This document shows positions 11,701-24,300 of a stretch of 64,000 nucleotides of DNA, in pieces; the stretch's first letter is position 1; each line of letters starts with the position of its first letter. The notes beneath the pieces were generated by a model. It did no database searches. It saw only the letters and a program-made list of their open reading frames with translations, and was not told where the DNA came from. Source of the stretch: Metridium senile (Eukaryota; Cnidaria; Anthozoa; Actiniaria; Metridiidae); contig OX459106.1 of NCBI GenBank assembly GCA_949775045.1, positions 1,724,727 through 1,788,726 on the forward strand, in the 5' to 3' direction. The position numbers and the translations under genes are program-made.

Positions 11701-13336
11701 CTTTAGTTTTAAGTGTCAATTCAATATAACTACTTAAAATTCTTCCTCTATCAACCTGTCGTCTGTCTTACCTCCTTGCAATGTTGTTTTTCACATGAAA
11801 AGGTAGCGCTTTCTTCTGGTTTCCTTTTTCTATTCGTTTGTGAACACTTACCAAGATAGCAACGTTTCAAGGTTAGTAATCGGGTTTTTCCTGTTTCAAG
11901 TATATTTTCGATGTTTTTCTGTAACATAAATAGAATGGAGGAATGAAACACGTGACCATGTTCTGCAAAGGGTCTATTATTGAACTATAAGGTCTTATTG
12001 GCCTGATTAATATTGTACATAATATCATTTGGGCCAATTTTATGTGAACAGCTTATCTCATGAAAACAATCCATTTGCACTCAAATGAATAGCCTCAATA
12101 GCTTATATTTATAAAGAACAAAGAAGATCAGGGAGGAGCTCGAGGGAGGAGGGAGAAATGGTCGAAAAAATCGGAATAGGGAGAAATTAATGGTATAAAA
12201 TTTGGGAGGAAGGAAATTTTAATCCCTGCAGTTCCTCTCCCCTCCACACATGCATGAAATATGAATTACATCATTCTAGTACTCCGGTGTGATTGATATG
12301 ATTACGAAGCAATTTTCGATCCTTAAACAAATTAAGCTATGTAATAGATATCTAGAGTATGATTTTTTTTATTTGTGATGCTTGATAGAATACCAAGCTT
12401 TCATTAGACCAAAAGTATCATCTACTTTTAGTTGTGTTGAACACTCTATTTTATACATTTTACTGAGCAAAAACTGATTTTTGGTAAACCATAACTAGAT
12501 AAAGATTTAACTCGGTTTCAACTCACAAAAACTACCATGAGAAGCCACAAGTGATAAGTGACATGATTCAGATCGACTAGATCGCTCTGTTTGAAGCCCA
12601 TTGTTGTCTATAAGACCACTTTCATAAATACCACAATATGTACGGAAAATGATTTTTCGAGAAAACAGATATTTTAATATTGTAGCACTGTCATACGAAA
12701 GAACCACCTGAAATAGGCATGTTTGGAAGGTTTTGATGATTTGGCGAAAATACCAAAGAAGTTATGCTCAATGAAAAATGTAGAAATTTGTATGTAATTT
12801 TCTGCTGAGGCCTTTGATGCTTTCGTTTTGGTGTTTTTTTTTTTCCCTTATTTTTCAAACTCTTTTAGCTTCTTGCAAATTTAATCGTTTTTTCTCAAAC
12901 TCGCACAAGTTATTGTTATGGTGAATTTTTATCATTTGATATATTTTGTTTCTTAAACATCTATTTTAAAAATTATGACAATTATTGTCGGCCATTTATA
13001 AAAGTCGTCTATTTGATAAATGATTTGAAATTTACAACAGAAAGTAACATTAAAACATTTTAAATCTAAAGAAGGCAACAATGTTTAATATCAATTAAAT
13101 TTGACTTGCATAAATAGTTATATAATCTCTGACTCAGGCGTATCTTGAAATATATGAATCGTAATTTATGCTAATTTATTACACACGGAATTTCAGGGTA
13201 TTTTGCGGTCATGTGACGAGCCGATGCCAGGGCCATTTCCAGCCCCATCCAAAAGCGAAGGAAAAGGGTCCTGGGAACGAGGTTGTGGTAAAAAAACCTT
13301 ACAAAACGAAAAACAAAACACTTCATCTTTGGAGAT

Positions 13337-14482
13337 CTGTACTTTTCACTCAGCGCTTCAGGTCCTACAGGTGTATATATACAATATTTAAAGAAGATTT
13401 TGAAGACATTCTTTAGATTTGTCCTTTTACTTTAAATTGTTTGAGTTCTAAAATCTAATGCGTATTTTTATAACGCCTCGAATCGGCCGCAAAGAAGAAG
13501 AATTTGTAGCGGGGAGCTGTGAAGGTATTTGAAAGCTGTCAGTCTCTAAATATCATTTTTTTTTCGTTTTCTTGAGCTAACAAGGGATGATATTCCTGAC
13601 TCAATGCATATTATAGCAAAGTCAGAAAAGTACAAGCCGATCGAGCTATCTTTTTATCACTAGTTTATCAGTATTATTAGTGAATATATTTACATTGTAA
13701 TAGATGTTTTAGTGTAAACTATTCTATTGATGACATCTGAATCACCGATTTTTCGAGTATTCATCACCCGAGACGCACATTTTATAATATTTCGCCACTC
13801 TTTCGAAGTGTAATTCTTTATCTTTATTTAGTATGATGTCAAGCGACTCTAAAATCTGGTTTTCCGGTGATATCAAGTCAGTTTTCTTCAACCTGAACAC
13901 ATTGATTAATTCATTGAATAAATAAATAAGCTTAGTATTAAGTTCACGGGCACTGAAATATCTCTCTACATTTTTCTTTTAAACGTATACTTCGAAAGAA
14001 TAGCGTTGGAATTTAATATGTCGAGATTCAGTCGTTATGATTTCTTCAAAAGTTATTGCATTTATATCGATAGCACTGTGCATTGCCTCGACACAATTGT
14101 TTACACTACGTATCTTTAGTATGAAACTCGACGATTTTTTAGAGAAAGCATAGCTCGATTGTCTTGTAATTTCCAACTTTGCTACAGTGAGCACTGAGCT
14201 CGGGATATCTTTGCATATTAGCTCAAGAAAACAAAAGAAAAAAGGCATTATATTGAGAGTGTGAAAGCAGTAAATTACCTTCACATGTACAGTTCGGATC
14301 GACGGGAGCCGTTAAGAATCTTCTTTTTTGCGGCCGATTTATAACGTTCTAAAAATACGTGTTAAAATTTGGAACAAAGACAAATAAAAGTTAAAGGTCT
14401 AATCTAAAGAATGTCTTCAAAATCTTCTTTAAATATTGTATATATAACCTGTAGGACCTGAAGCGCTGAGTGAAAAGTACAG
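13337..14482. mobile_element. 1.15-kb inverted-repeat element in array unit 1
   Basis: Terminal inverted repeats of about 170 bp start CTGTACTTTTCACTCAGCGC and end with its complement. They include GGTCCTACAGGT, AATATTTAAAGAAGATTTTG and GCGGCCG blocks. The interior has a 101-codon minus-strand frame (13,979-14,284) with no domain I recognise. It is duplicated with the array at 16,281-17,426 and missing from truncated unit 3. No target duplication was identified. Confidence 0.75.
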
Positions 14483-16280
14483 TGAAATATACATGCCTTG
14501 GGAAACCTACCCGCAATTGAATTCACAAGTAATTAATTCAAAATGGCGTCCCGCATTATGGGAAGGGTGTATATTCTTTAGTTTTAAGTGTCAATTCAAT
14601 ATAACTACTTAACATTCTTCCTCTATAAACCTGTTGTCCGTCTTACCTCCTTGCAACGTTGTTTTTCACATGAAAAAAAAGTTAGCGCTTTTTTCTGGTT
14701 TTCTTTTTCTATTCGTTTGTGAACACTGAGTCACCAAGATAGCAACGTTTCAAGGTTAGTAATCGGGTTTTTCCCGTTTCAAGTATATTTTTCGATGTTT
14801 TTCTGTAACATAAATAGAATTTAGGAATGAAACACGTGACTATGCCCTGCAAACTAGGGCTTATTATTGAACTATAAGGTCTTATTGGCCTGATTAATAT
14901 TGTAATATCATTTGGGCCAATTTTATGTGAACAGCTTATCTCTGGAAAACAATCCATTTGAACTCAAATGAATAGCCTCAATAGCTTATATTTATGAAGA
15001 ACAAAGAAGATCAAGGAGGAGCTCGAGGGAGGAGGGAGAAATGGTCGAAAAAATCAGGGAATAGGGAGAAATTAATGGTATAAAATTTGGGAGGAAGGAA
15101 ATTTTGATCCCTGCAGTTCCTCTCCCCTCCACACATGCATGAAATATGAATTACATAATTCTAGTACTCCGGTATGATTGATATGATTACGAAGCCATTT
15201 TCGATCCTTAAACAAATTAAGCTATGTAATAGATATCTAGAGTATGATTTTTTTTATTTGTGATGCTTGATAGAATACCAAGCTTTCATTAGACCAAAAG
15301 TATCATCTACTTTTAGTTGTGTTGAACACTCTATTTTATACATTTTACTGAGCAAAAACTGATAGCCTCGTTTTCATTAAAAATACTATTTTTTTGACAC
15401 TTCCCCAACTATGATTTCATATGATTTTTGGTAAACCTTAACTAGATAAAGATTTAGCTCAGTTTCAACTCACAAAAACTACCATGAGAAGCCACAAGTG
15501 ATAAGTGACATGATTCAGATCGACCAGATCGCTCTGTTTGAAGCCGTTGTTGTCTATAAGACCACTTTCATAAATACCACAATATGTACGGAAAATGATT
15601 TTTCGAGAAAACAGATATTTTAATATTGTAGCACTGTCATACGAAAGAACCACCTGAAATAGGCATGTTTGGAAGGTTTTGATGATTTGGCGAAAATACC
15701 AAAGAAGTTATGCTCAATGAAAAATGTAGAGATTTGTATGTAATTTTCTGCTGAGGCCTTTGATGCTTTCGTTTTGGTGTTTTTTTTTCCCTGATTTTTC
15801 AAACTCTTATAGTTTCTTGCAAATTTAATCGTTTTTTCTCAAACTCGCACAAGTTATTGTTATGGTGAATTTTTATCATTTGATATATTTTGTTTCTTAA
15901 AGATCTATTTTAAAAATTATGACAATTATTGTCGGCCATTTATAAAAGTCGTCTATTTGATAAATGATTTGAAATTTACAACAGAAAGTAACTTTAAAAC
16001 ATTTTAAATCTAAAGAAGGCAACAATGTTTAATATCAATTAAATTTGACTTGCATAAATAGTTATATAATCTCTGACTCAGGCGTATCTTGAAATATATG
16101 AATCGTAATTTATGCTAATTTATTACACACGGAATTTCAGGGTATTTTGCGGTCATGTGACGAGCCGATGCCAGGGCCATTTCCAGCCCCATCCAAAAGC
16201 GAAGGAAAAGGGTCCTGGGAACGAGGTTGTGGTAAAAAAACCTTACAAAACGAAAAACAAAACACTTCATCTTTGGAGAT

Positions 16281-17426
16281 CTGTACTTTTCACTCAGCGC
16301 TTCAGGTCCTACAGGTGTATATATACAATATTTAAAGAAGATTTTGAAGACATTCTTTAGATTTGTCCTTTTACTTTAAATTGTTTGAGTTCTAAAATCT
16401 AATGCGTATTTTTATAACGCCTCGAATCGGCCGCAAAGAAGAAGAATTTGTAGCGGGGAGCTGTGAAGGTATTTGAAAGCTGTCAGTCTCTAAATATCAT
16501 TTTTTTTTCGTTTTCTTGAGCTAACAAGGGATGATATTCCTGACTCAATGCATATTATAGCAAAGTCAGAAAAGTACAAGCCGATCGAGCTATCTTTTTA
16601 TCACTAGTTTATCAGTATTATTAGTGAATATATTTACATTGTAATAGATGTTTTAGTGTAAACTATTCTATTGATGACATCTGAATCACCGATTTTTCGA
16701 GTATTCATCACCCGAGACGCACATTTTATAATATTTCGCCACTCTTTCGAAGTGTAATTCTTTATCTTTATTTAGTATGATGTCAAGCGACTCTAAAATC
16801 TGGTTTTCCGGTGATATCAAGTCAGTTTTCTTCAACCTGAACACATTGATTAATTCATTGAATAAATAAATAAGCTTAGTATTAAGTTCACGGGCACTGA
16901 AATATCTCTCTACATTTTTCTTTTAAACGTATACTTCGAAAGAATAGCGTTGGAATTTAATATGTCGAGATTCAGTCGTTATGATTTCTTCAAAAGTTAT
17001 TGCATTTATATCGATAGCACTGTGCATTGCCTCGACACAATTGTTTACACTACGTATCTTTAGTATGAAACTCGACGATTTTTTAGAGAAAGCATAGCTC
17101 GATTGTCTTGTAATTTCCAACTTTGCTACAGTGAGCACTGAGCTCGGGATATCTTTGCATATTAGCTCAAGAAAACAAAAGAAAAAAGGCATTATATTGA
17201 GAGTGTGAAAGCAGTAAATTACCTTCACATGTACAGTTCGGATCGACGGGAGCCGTTAAGAATCTTCTTTTTTGCGGCCGATTTATAACGTTCTAAAAAT
17301 ACGTGTTAAAATTTGGAACAAAGACAAATAAAAGTTAAAGGTCTAATCTAAAGAATGTCTTCAAAATCTTCTTTAAATATTGTATATATAACCTGTAGGA
17401 CCTGAAGCGCTGAGTGAAAAGTACAG
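16281..17426. mobile_element. 1.15-kb inverted-repeat element in array unit 2
   Basis: This is the same element as at 13,337-14,482, shifted by exactly 2,944 bp, so it was copied with the array rather than inserted again. Confidence 0.75.
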
Positions 17427-19270
17427 TGAAATATACATGCCTTGGGAAACCTACCCGCAATTGAATTCACAAGTAATTAATTCAAAATGGCGTCCCGCAT
17501 TATGGGAAGGGTGTATATTCTTTAGTTTTAAGTGTCAATTCAATATAACTACTTAACATTCTTCCTCTATAAACCTGTTGTCCGTCTTACCTCCTTGCAA
17601 CGTTGTTTTTCACATGAAAAAAAAGTTAGCGCTTTTTTCTGGTTTTCTTTTTCTATTCGTTTGTGAACACTGAGTCACCAAGATAGCAACGTTTCAAGGT
17701 TAGTAATCGGGTTTTTCCCGTTTCAAGTATATTTTTCGATGTTTTTCTGTAACATAAATAGAATTTAGGAATGAAACACGTGACTATGCCCTGCAAACTA
17801 GGGCTTATTATTGAACTATAAGGTCTTATTGGCCTGATTAATATTGTAATATCATTTGGGCCAATTTTATGTGAACAGCTTATCTCTGGAAAACAATCCA
17901 TTTGAACTCAAATGAATAGCCTCAATAGCTTATATTTATGAAGAACAAAGAAGATCAAGGAGGAGCTCGAGGGAGGAGGGAGAAATGGTCGAAAAAATCA
18001 GGGAATAGGGAGAAATTAATGGTATAAAATTTGGGAGGAAGGAAATTTTGATCCCTGCAGTTCCTCTCCCCTCCACACATGCATGAAATATGAATTACAT
18101 AATTCTAGTACTCCGGTATGATTGATATGATTACGAAGCCATTTTCGATCCTTAAACAAATTAAGCTATGTAATAGATATCTAGAGTATGATTTTTTTTA
18201 TTTGTGATGCTTGATAGAATACCAAGCTTTCATTAGACCAAAAGTATCATCTACTTTTAGTTGTGTTGAACACTCTATTTTATACATTTTACTGAGCAAA
18301 AACTGATAGCCTCGTTTTCATTAAAAATACTATTTTTTTGACACTTCCCCAACTATGATTTCATATGATTTTTGGTAAACCTTAACTAGATAAAGATTTA
18401 GCTCAGTTTCAACTCACAAAAACTACCATGAGAAGCCACAAGTGATAAGTGACATGATTCAGATCGACCAGATCGCTCTGTTTGAAGCCGTTGTTGTCTA
18501 TAAGACCACTTTCATAAATACCACAATATGTACGGAAAATGATTTTTCGAGAAAACAGATATTTTAATATTGTAGCACTGTCATACGAAAGAACCACCTG
18601 AAATAGGCATGTTTGGAAGGTTTTGATGATTTGGCGAAAATACCAAAGAAGTTATGCTCAATGAAAAATGTAGAGATTTGTATGTAATTTTCTGCTGAGG
18701 CCTTTGATGCTTTCGTTTTGGTGTTTTTTTTTCCCTGATTTTTCAAACTCTTATAGTTTCTTGCAAATTTAATCGTTTTTTCTCAAACTCGCACAAGTTA
18801 TTGTTATGGTGAATTTTTATCATTTGATATATTTTGTTTCTTAAAGATCTATTTTAAAAATTATGACAATTATTGTCGGCCATTTATAAAAGTCGTCTAT
18901 TTGATAAATGATTTGAAATTTACAACAGAAAGTAACTTTAAAACATTTTAAATCTAAAGAAGGCAACAATGTTTAATATCAATTAAATTTGACTTGCATA
19001 AATAGTTATATAATCTCTGACTCAGGCGTATCTTGAAATATATGAATCGTAATTTATGCTAATTTATTACACACGGAATTTCAGGGTATTTTGCGGTCAT
19101 GTGACGAGCCGATGCCAGGGCCATTTCCAGCCCCATCCAAAAGCGAAGGAAAAGGGCCCTGGAAACGAGGTTGTGGTAAAAAAAACCTTACAAAACGACA
19201 AACAAAACACTTCATCTTTGGAGATCGTATATTCTTTAGTTGTAAGTGTCAATTCAATATAACTACTTAA

Positions 19271-20886
19271 GAGTGACTGTCAGAAAGAACCAGACAAATT
19301 CGAAATATCGTGGCAAAAGTCGATTCATCGATTTTGTTCATATTTTGTAGTTCGATACCCTATCATGTTATAAGCACTCCTGTGAACTTAGTTTTTAAAA
19401 ATTTGTTTTCGTTTGGGAGAAATTTGGATTATTATGCGAGAAGGCAAATATGCTATTTGATAAATTAATTGAAATTTACAACAGAAAGTAACTTTAAAAC
19501 ACAGCATTTTCATTTTGTAAACAATCGATATTATATTGTCATTTTCATTATACAATATGCAAATATTTTACACATTTACTGCTTTTTCCGTCATTTTACA
19601 GGTCACGTGACCTGTCACGTGACATGATTTACCCTGTTGTATGTTCTGCTGCTGTAGATATTATCAGGTATTTAGATAATGGCCGACTTTTATTTTTGTT
19701 CAAGAAGAAAAAGCAAAATAAACGGCATTACAACGTGTAGTCTGGAGTCCGTGGGGATAAAGGGACTGGGTACGAAAACACCCCCTTATCTTGGAACGTA
19801 TACCACATTTCAACTCTACGAACTACCTAGCATTGTTGAGGAGGTCATTATCTACCAAAATCAAGTGTCAAACCTTTTCTGTGGTGATGGTTGAACGAAA
19901 CTCCCATTTTCGGCTCCCTGCTCCCTGACTAACAGGATGACATGAGATTCCGTTGAATACCTAAAGGCTTATATACAGACAAGGGTGGAAAGTTATGCAT
20001 AGCTCTTAGAACAATCTCTGACCCCAACAAGTAGACAATCCCTTGGGGGACCACACGCGTCTCAGTAGTGATAACAAATGAGTTATGTTGGTTGCAATAA
20101 GTACGGATACATCAATTCGCGTTTCAAGATACATATAATATATTAATATCGTTTCTTAAGAAAAATGCCCCAAAGTGATAATGTCTATGTTTTCAGAATG
20201 ACAGTTTTAACTTATCGTTAACGTTAATACACGAGCTTTGATATGATGTAACATATACAATTTGATTTTACTTGCATTATATCAAAGTATATTTCATAGA
20301 TAGTGAATAACTTTTATCCAATATAATAAAGTACGTTTTGCACATCGTTTACCGTGGATTCATCTTTTTTTTAACTTTACGGCTGGAAACGTCATTTACA
20401 CGTCTTTACGATCTTAACGCCACCTTTATAGACACGCGTTAAGGTGCGTATATTTTTTAAAAGTTTACGTTTAAAAACGTCAATTAACGAGTCTTTATAT
20501 TGAGTATATTTTTTTTAGATCTTTACGTATAAAAACGCGTTTCGTAAAGCTCTGTAAATGCGACTTTTCATGCGGCCCTCTAAATAAAAAAAATAAATAA
20601 AGCTAAATGTAAATACCAATACGAATGAATTATACATTACTAATATTATATGATAGGTAAGTTTGTGATAACTTGAGTACAGAAAATTAAGTTAAGATAT
20701 AATGATAGTTAATGACACTACTAGACTATATAAAACAATAAGAACAAGGAAAACGTAACACTACTAGACTAAAACAACAATTACTAAGAGATACAAGATA
20801 AGGTAAGACACGGTGAAGCAAAAAAAGATTAAGAAGAAATACAGTTACAACTCATAAGAAACCTACAATTAAATCACAAACGTTCT
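19271..20886. other. No confident gene; possible subterminal-repeat element end
   Basis: At 19,600-19,626 there are two adjoining CACGTG-centred palindromes, about 60 bases upstream of a 71-codon frame (19,679-19,894, beginning MADFYFCSRRK) that I cannot identify. From about 20,350 to 20,580 runs a cluster of TTTACG/AACGT-type short repeats ending at GCGGCCCTC, which looks like the subterminal region of a CACTA-like element. I found no opposite end. Confidence 0.45.
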
Positions 20887-21435
20887 TCCAGGTGGTCAAT
20901 ACAGTTTTATTAGCTTAAGACGAAAGTATTTACCTATTCTACGTTTAATTGCTGCTGTTCTAGAGGCTAAAGCATCGAGAGTAGATGCTTCTGACATAGC
21001 GAGTTGTTTGCAATCAGTTCCAAGTGCATTAAAAAGAGTAGAAGCACTGTAATGAAATGTTCGCTTACCAAAGTCTGCGGAGGGTAAGGCAATTCAAGAT
21101 CGTGTAGACAAGCTCTAGTACGTGCATGCTGACGAGTGGCAGATAAGAATTTGAATTTAGTTTTGAAACAAGATGGAGCATTAGGGTTTAAAAGTATGTT
21201 AAAGAGAAGAAGAAGCTTCCTCAGCTTAATGAGGTCACTGAAAAAACTGGAATTCATTTGAGTTTGGAGAAAAGAAAACCAGAAGGAATAGAGAAGTCAG
21301 CGTTCAAGAGAATGCGAGCTGCACGCTTTTAAAGGTAGAAAATTCTTAACAGGAGGGTTTTGGAACAATTTCCCCAGGCAACAGAGCAATAAATAATAGT
21401 AATATGAATGCAAGAATTATTCATCGCCAGAAAAA
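20887..21435 (-). pseudogene. LINE reverse-transcriptase C-terminal remnant
   Basis: Reading the minus strand from about 21,435 downward gives, in shifting frames, segments typical of the region after the reverse-transcriptase palm in non-LTR retrotransposons. These are YCSVAWGNCSK, LQKRAARILLNADF, APSCF, SATRQHARTRACLHDLELP and then FGKRTFHYSASTLFNAL, ending in a stop near 20,887. At least one frameshift (within the LVSEHF/FGKRTF region) and internal stops break the frame, so it is dead. The upstream part of the same element lies at 22,340-22,570, beyond an insertion. The family (Jockey/RTE/CR1-like) cannot be fixed from this piece. Confidence 0.8.
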
Positions 21436-22339
21436 CCGACCGGTCATGCGCATTAGTAACGCAACACTTAGAAAAAAAATAAAGAGGCTTATGCTCTCAA
21501 GTTAACAGAGAATGTTGGGAACCAGAATTTCCTATCCTTCATAACTCGGCAACCGCGTCATTAAAACAACTTTTCCCCCTCTAGGTTGATTAACCTAATT
21601 ACATGCTATAATAAAAACACAGAAACAACGCCAAAACGTTAAAATGTGTGTCGGTTTTACAACTTATAACTTTGTAAGGTTTCCAGCCCTCATTCCTTCG
21701 TCAAATGACCAATTTGCTCAAAACTACTCTATTATTACGGTCTCAAGCTAAGGGCCAATATGTTTATTGTCTGTTTTCCCCATCTGGTTTGATTCATTGG
21801 TCATATGTTAATATGGTCTCCCTATTTTCAAATGAATCGGCAACAAACTCATGTCGGTTTTAGACAATTTGTTTCGGTATTATTCAGGTTTCAAGACATT
21901 GGCAATGTTTTGTTGACGTGCGTTCTTTGTTTCATCCATCACAATAGACCTTAATTATAAGCTAATTAATTAATTAATTGTATTTGAATCGCGATAATCA
22001 CATAGGTGACAAATTCTTTGTATTTCAAAAACAAAATTAATATGCAAGAGCGTACGAACGGCAATTAATTTTGTTTTAAAAAACATTGATATGGAAAATA
22101 TAATTTCACCGTAGCACACTACAGCGTGAATTATCTCGCCCCTGAAGCCGATTTTCGTCCACCAAAATGTGCAAACTGAATGATATCCTTCCCTCCTCAT
22201 TCCTGCCGCCAAGTTTATCAGTGAAATATTCGTACCGTAAGCCAATTATATTTGACAAAAGACAATGCATTTGATTGGCATCTATATATGCTTAATAAAA
22301 TCTGCATATTAGGCTCCTCCCCATTTGGTTCAACTTTTC
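21436..22339. mobile_element. ~0.9-kb insertion splitting the LINE remnant
   Basis: The LINE coding order is interrupted exactly between its ...SHDCSLLL and ...SCIHI...YCS segments. The inserted ends, CGCCAGAAAAACCGACC and (reverse) CGACAGAAAAGTTGAACC, are weakly similar inverted repeats, which suggests a non-autonomous DNA transposon. Boundaries are good to about 15 bp. It contains a TTAA-repeat run at ~21,965 and no recognisable gene. Confidence 0.5.
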
Positions 22340-22570
22340 TGTCGATGTTAAGAGAAGAGAACAGTCATGACTTAGGAAAGGCTTAATCCTACGCAGTAAG
22401 GCTAGCCTGCTAGAAATAATAGAACAAATATTGTCAATGTGGCAAGCCCAAGTGAGATGGCTGTCTAAAGTAACGCCGAGCATTTTGGCAAACTCGACCT
22501 GATCAATCTAAATATTATTCAGGGTAACTGAAAGCGATTGGTCCTCAATGAACCTGTATTTCTTTTTCTT
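22340..22570 (-). pseudogene. LINE reverse-transcriptase thumb remnant
   Basis: The minus strand encodes FAKMLGVTLDSHLTWACHID followed by ...SSRLALLRRIKPFLSHDC, the widely conserved LGV-D-LTW-HI...RRI-PFLS signature at the end of the LINE reverse-transcriptase domain. An in-frame stop lies before it, and the frame ends at the insertion junction. It is the 5' neighbour of the fragment at 20,887-21,435. Confidence 0.85.
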
Positions 22571-22729
22571 ATTTTTTTTCTTCACAGATTGTGTGCCTTG
22601 CTTTTTCTTTCAACCAAGTTCAAGGTAACATAAACTTTACAGAAATACATCTTGAAACATGCAGTTTGTACTGATTGTAGTATGAATAGTCACTAATCAT
22701 AAATGCACATTCATCATAACATTTACAAA

Positions 22730-23626
22730 GGGCAATATAACACAACACTTTTTTAAATCTGACAATTGTTTGCAACATGTTGTTCAGTTAATGCATGTTA
22801 AATTGTTCAGTAATACTTGAGACACTGTCATTTTGAATAACATCAATATGTACACGTTTAAGCTAAAATAGAACATGATTTGCATATAGATTCTAGAAAT
22901 ATTCTTTCAAATGATTTATTGTTTGGGCTTCTAGCAATGTACATGTTCCTTGACAATGGGGCATTCCAAATAAATCACTGAGACAATATATTTTTCAATT
23001 CTTAGGACTTGGTTTAAAATTATTACATCGATCTGTGACCATCATATTATCTGTGACCATCATATTATCTGTGACCATCATATTATCTGTGACCATCATA
23101 TTATCTGTGATTATCATATTATCTGTGACCATCATATTATCTGTGACCATCATATTATCTGTGACCATCATATTATCTGTGATTATCATATTACCTGTGA
23201 TCATCATATTATCTGTGACCATCATATTATCTGTGACCATCATATTATCTGTGACCATCATATTATCTGTGATTATCATATTATCTGTGACCATCATATT
23301 ATCTGTGACCATCATATTATCTGTGACCATCATACTATCTGTGACCATCATATTATCTGTGATTATCATATTATCTGTGATTATCATATTATCTGTGATC
23401 ACCATATTATAATTTTTAAATTACATTTAGATAGCCATTATGCATTTTTATCATTCTAATTTACTTGTATATATATTTCATATTGAATGTTCATGTTTGT
23501 ATGCTATTTAATAATTATCATTTAGGGCCTAGAATTTAAGTATTACTGAGCAATTCAACATGCATTAACTGAACAACATGTTGCAATCAATTGTCAGATT
23601 TACAAGTGTTGTGCCATATCATTTTA
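22730..23626. mobile_element. Inverted-repeat element carrying an 18-bp minisatellite
   Basis: Arms of about 90 bp (22,732-22,829 and 23,545-23,625) share CATGCATTAACTGAACAACA (as read in the right arm) and CAATTGTCAGATTT. Between them lies the minisatellite. Part of the right-hand segment (TGCTATTTAATAATTATCAT plus TTAGGGC) also occurs at about 33,868-33,920. Confidence 0.7.
23031..23409. repeat. 18-bp minisatellite, ~21 copies
   Basis: The unit is ATCATATTATCTGTGACC, with interspersed GATTATC variants. Because 18 is a multiple of 3 and the unit lacks stops in several frames, it creates long open frames on both strands (a VTDNMM-type and a TIILSV-type repeat). They lack any non-repeat coding context and are not called genes. 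Confidence 0.95.
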
Positions 23627-23780
23627 CTCAATATGTTTTTCTGTCATCAAGCTATGTCATTATTTGAGTTCTTGAACATTTGATGCTTTTTGGAGCATGC
23701 CAATACACCTTTCCAGAATTTGCTTCAATGATCACAAGACAAAGGTTCCAAGTTGAGACTGAACTTGATTCTTTTATTTA

Positions 23781-24300
23781 TGAATGAATGAATGAATGAA
23801 TGGATGAATAAATGAATGAATGAATGAATGGATGAATAAATGAATGAATGAATGAATGGATGAATGAATGAATGAATGAATGAATGAATGAATGAATGAA
23901 TGAATGAATGAATGAATGAATGAATGAATGAATGAATGAATGAATGAATGAATGAATGAATGAATGAATGAATGAATGAATGAATGAATGAAAACTTTAT
24001 TTAACGAGGAGACCTCATCACCCTAAGGTGCTTTTCATGAGGGACCTCAAATAAGCACATAAATTTACAAATTATAAGAGTAAAAGTATACAAAAAGAAA
24101 GTATAATATATATATATGATTTAAAATAACAACCCTAAAAACTATAATAAAAATAGAAACTATATACAAATATACAAAAATACAATAAAATACATAAGAT
24201 ATCAAATAGTCTATAATTATAATGTTAAATACTAGTGAAATAGTTTTTCTTAAAAATTGCAAAAAACGCTGAAGATTTAATGCGTGAGTTCGGTAAAAAA
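23781..24300 (-). repeat. (TGAA)n microsatellite joined to a LINE-type 3' end
   Basis: The tetranucleotide run at 23,781-23,992 is followed by AAAACTTTATTTAACGAGGA. Read on the minus strand this is an ...AATAAAGTTTT end followed by a CATT repeat tail, the usual 3' structure of L2/CR1-like LINEs. The following AT-rich 300 bp contain no supported frame. Confidence 0.65.

Larger units (their letters stand above)
11701..19270. repeat. Tandem array of a 2,944-bp unit (~2.6 copies)
   Basis: Landmarks recur at a fixed spacing of 2,944 bp between units 2 (14,576-17,519) and 3 (17,520-19,226). Unit 1 (11,701-14,575) is 2,875 bp long, partly because it lacks a ~60-bp segment present in the others at 15,363-15,424. 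Unit 3 stops inside the unit at GGAGATC and is followed by a ~37-bp stub of a fourth unit start. Units 2 and 3 look nearly identical by eye, while unit 1 differs mostly in its left third. The small frames inside (60-101 codons) repeat with the array and show no recognisable domain, so I do not call genes. Recent unequal exchange is the likely cause; an assembly duplication is possible. Confidence 0.9.

Noticed and set aside
13979..14284. 101-codon protein repeated at 16,923-17,228
   Set aside because: Identity between copies is explained by the tandem array; no domain, and the composition is not distinctive.
22584..22623. Short exon-like AG...GT segment resembling 48,100-48,140 (opposite strand)
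   Set aside because: The two ~40-base matches have plausible splice borders but lie in repeat-rich DNA, and no neighbouring exon joins them in frame.
22995..23412. 125- and 136-codon repeat proteins on both strands
   Set aside because: Both follow from a stop-free 18-bp minisatellite and have no start context or non-repeat domain.
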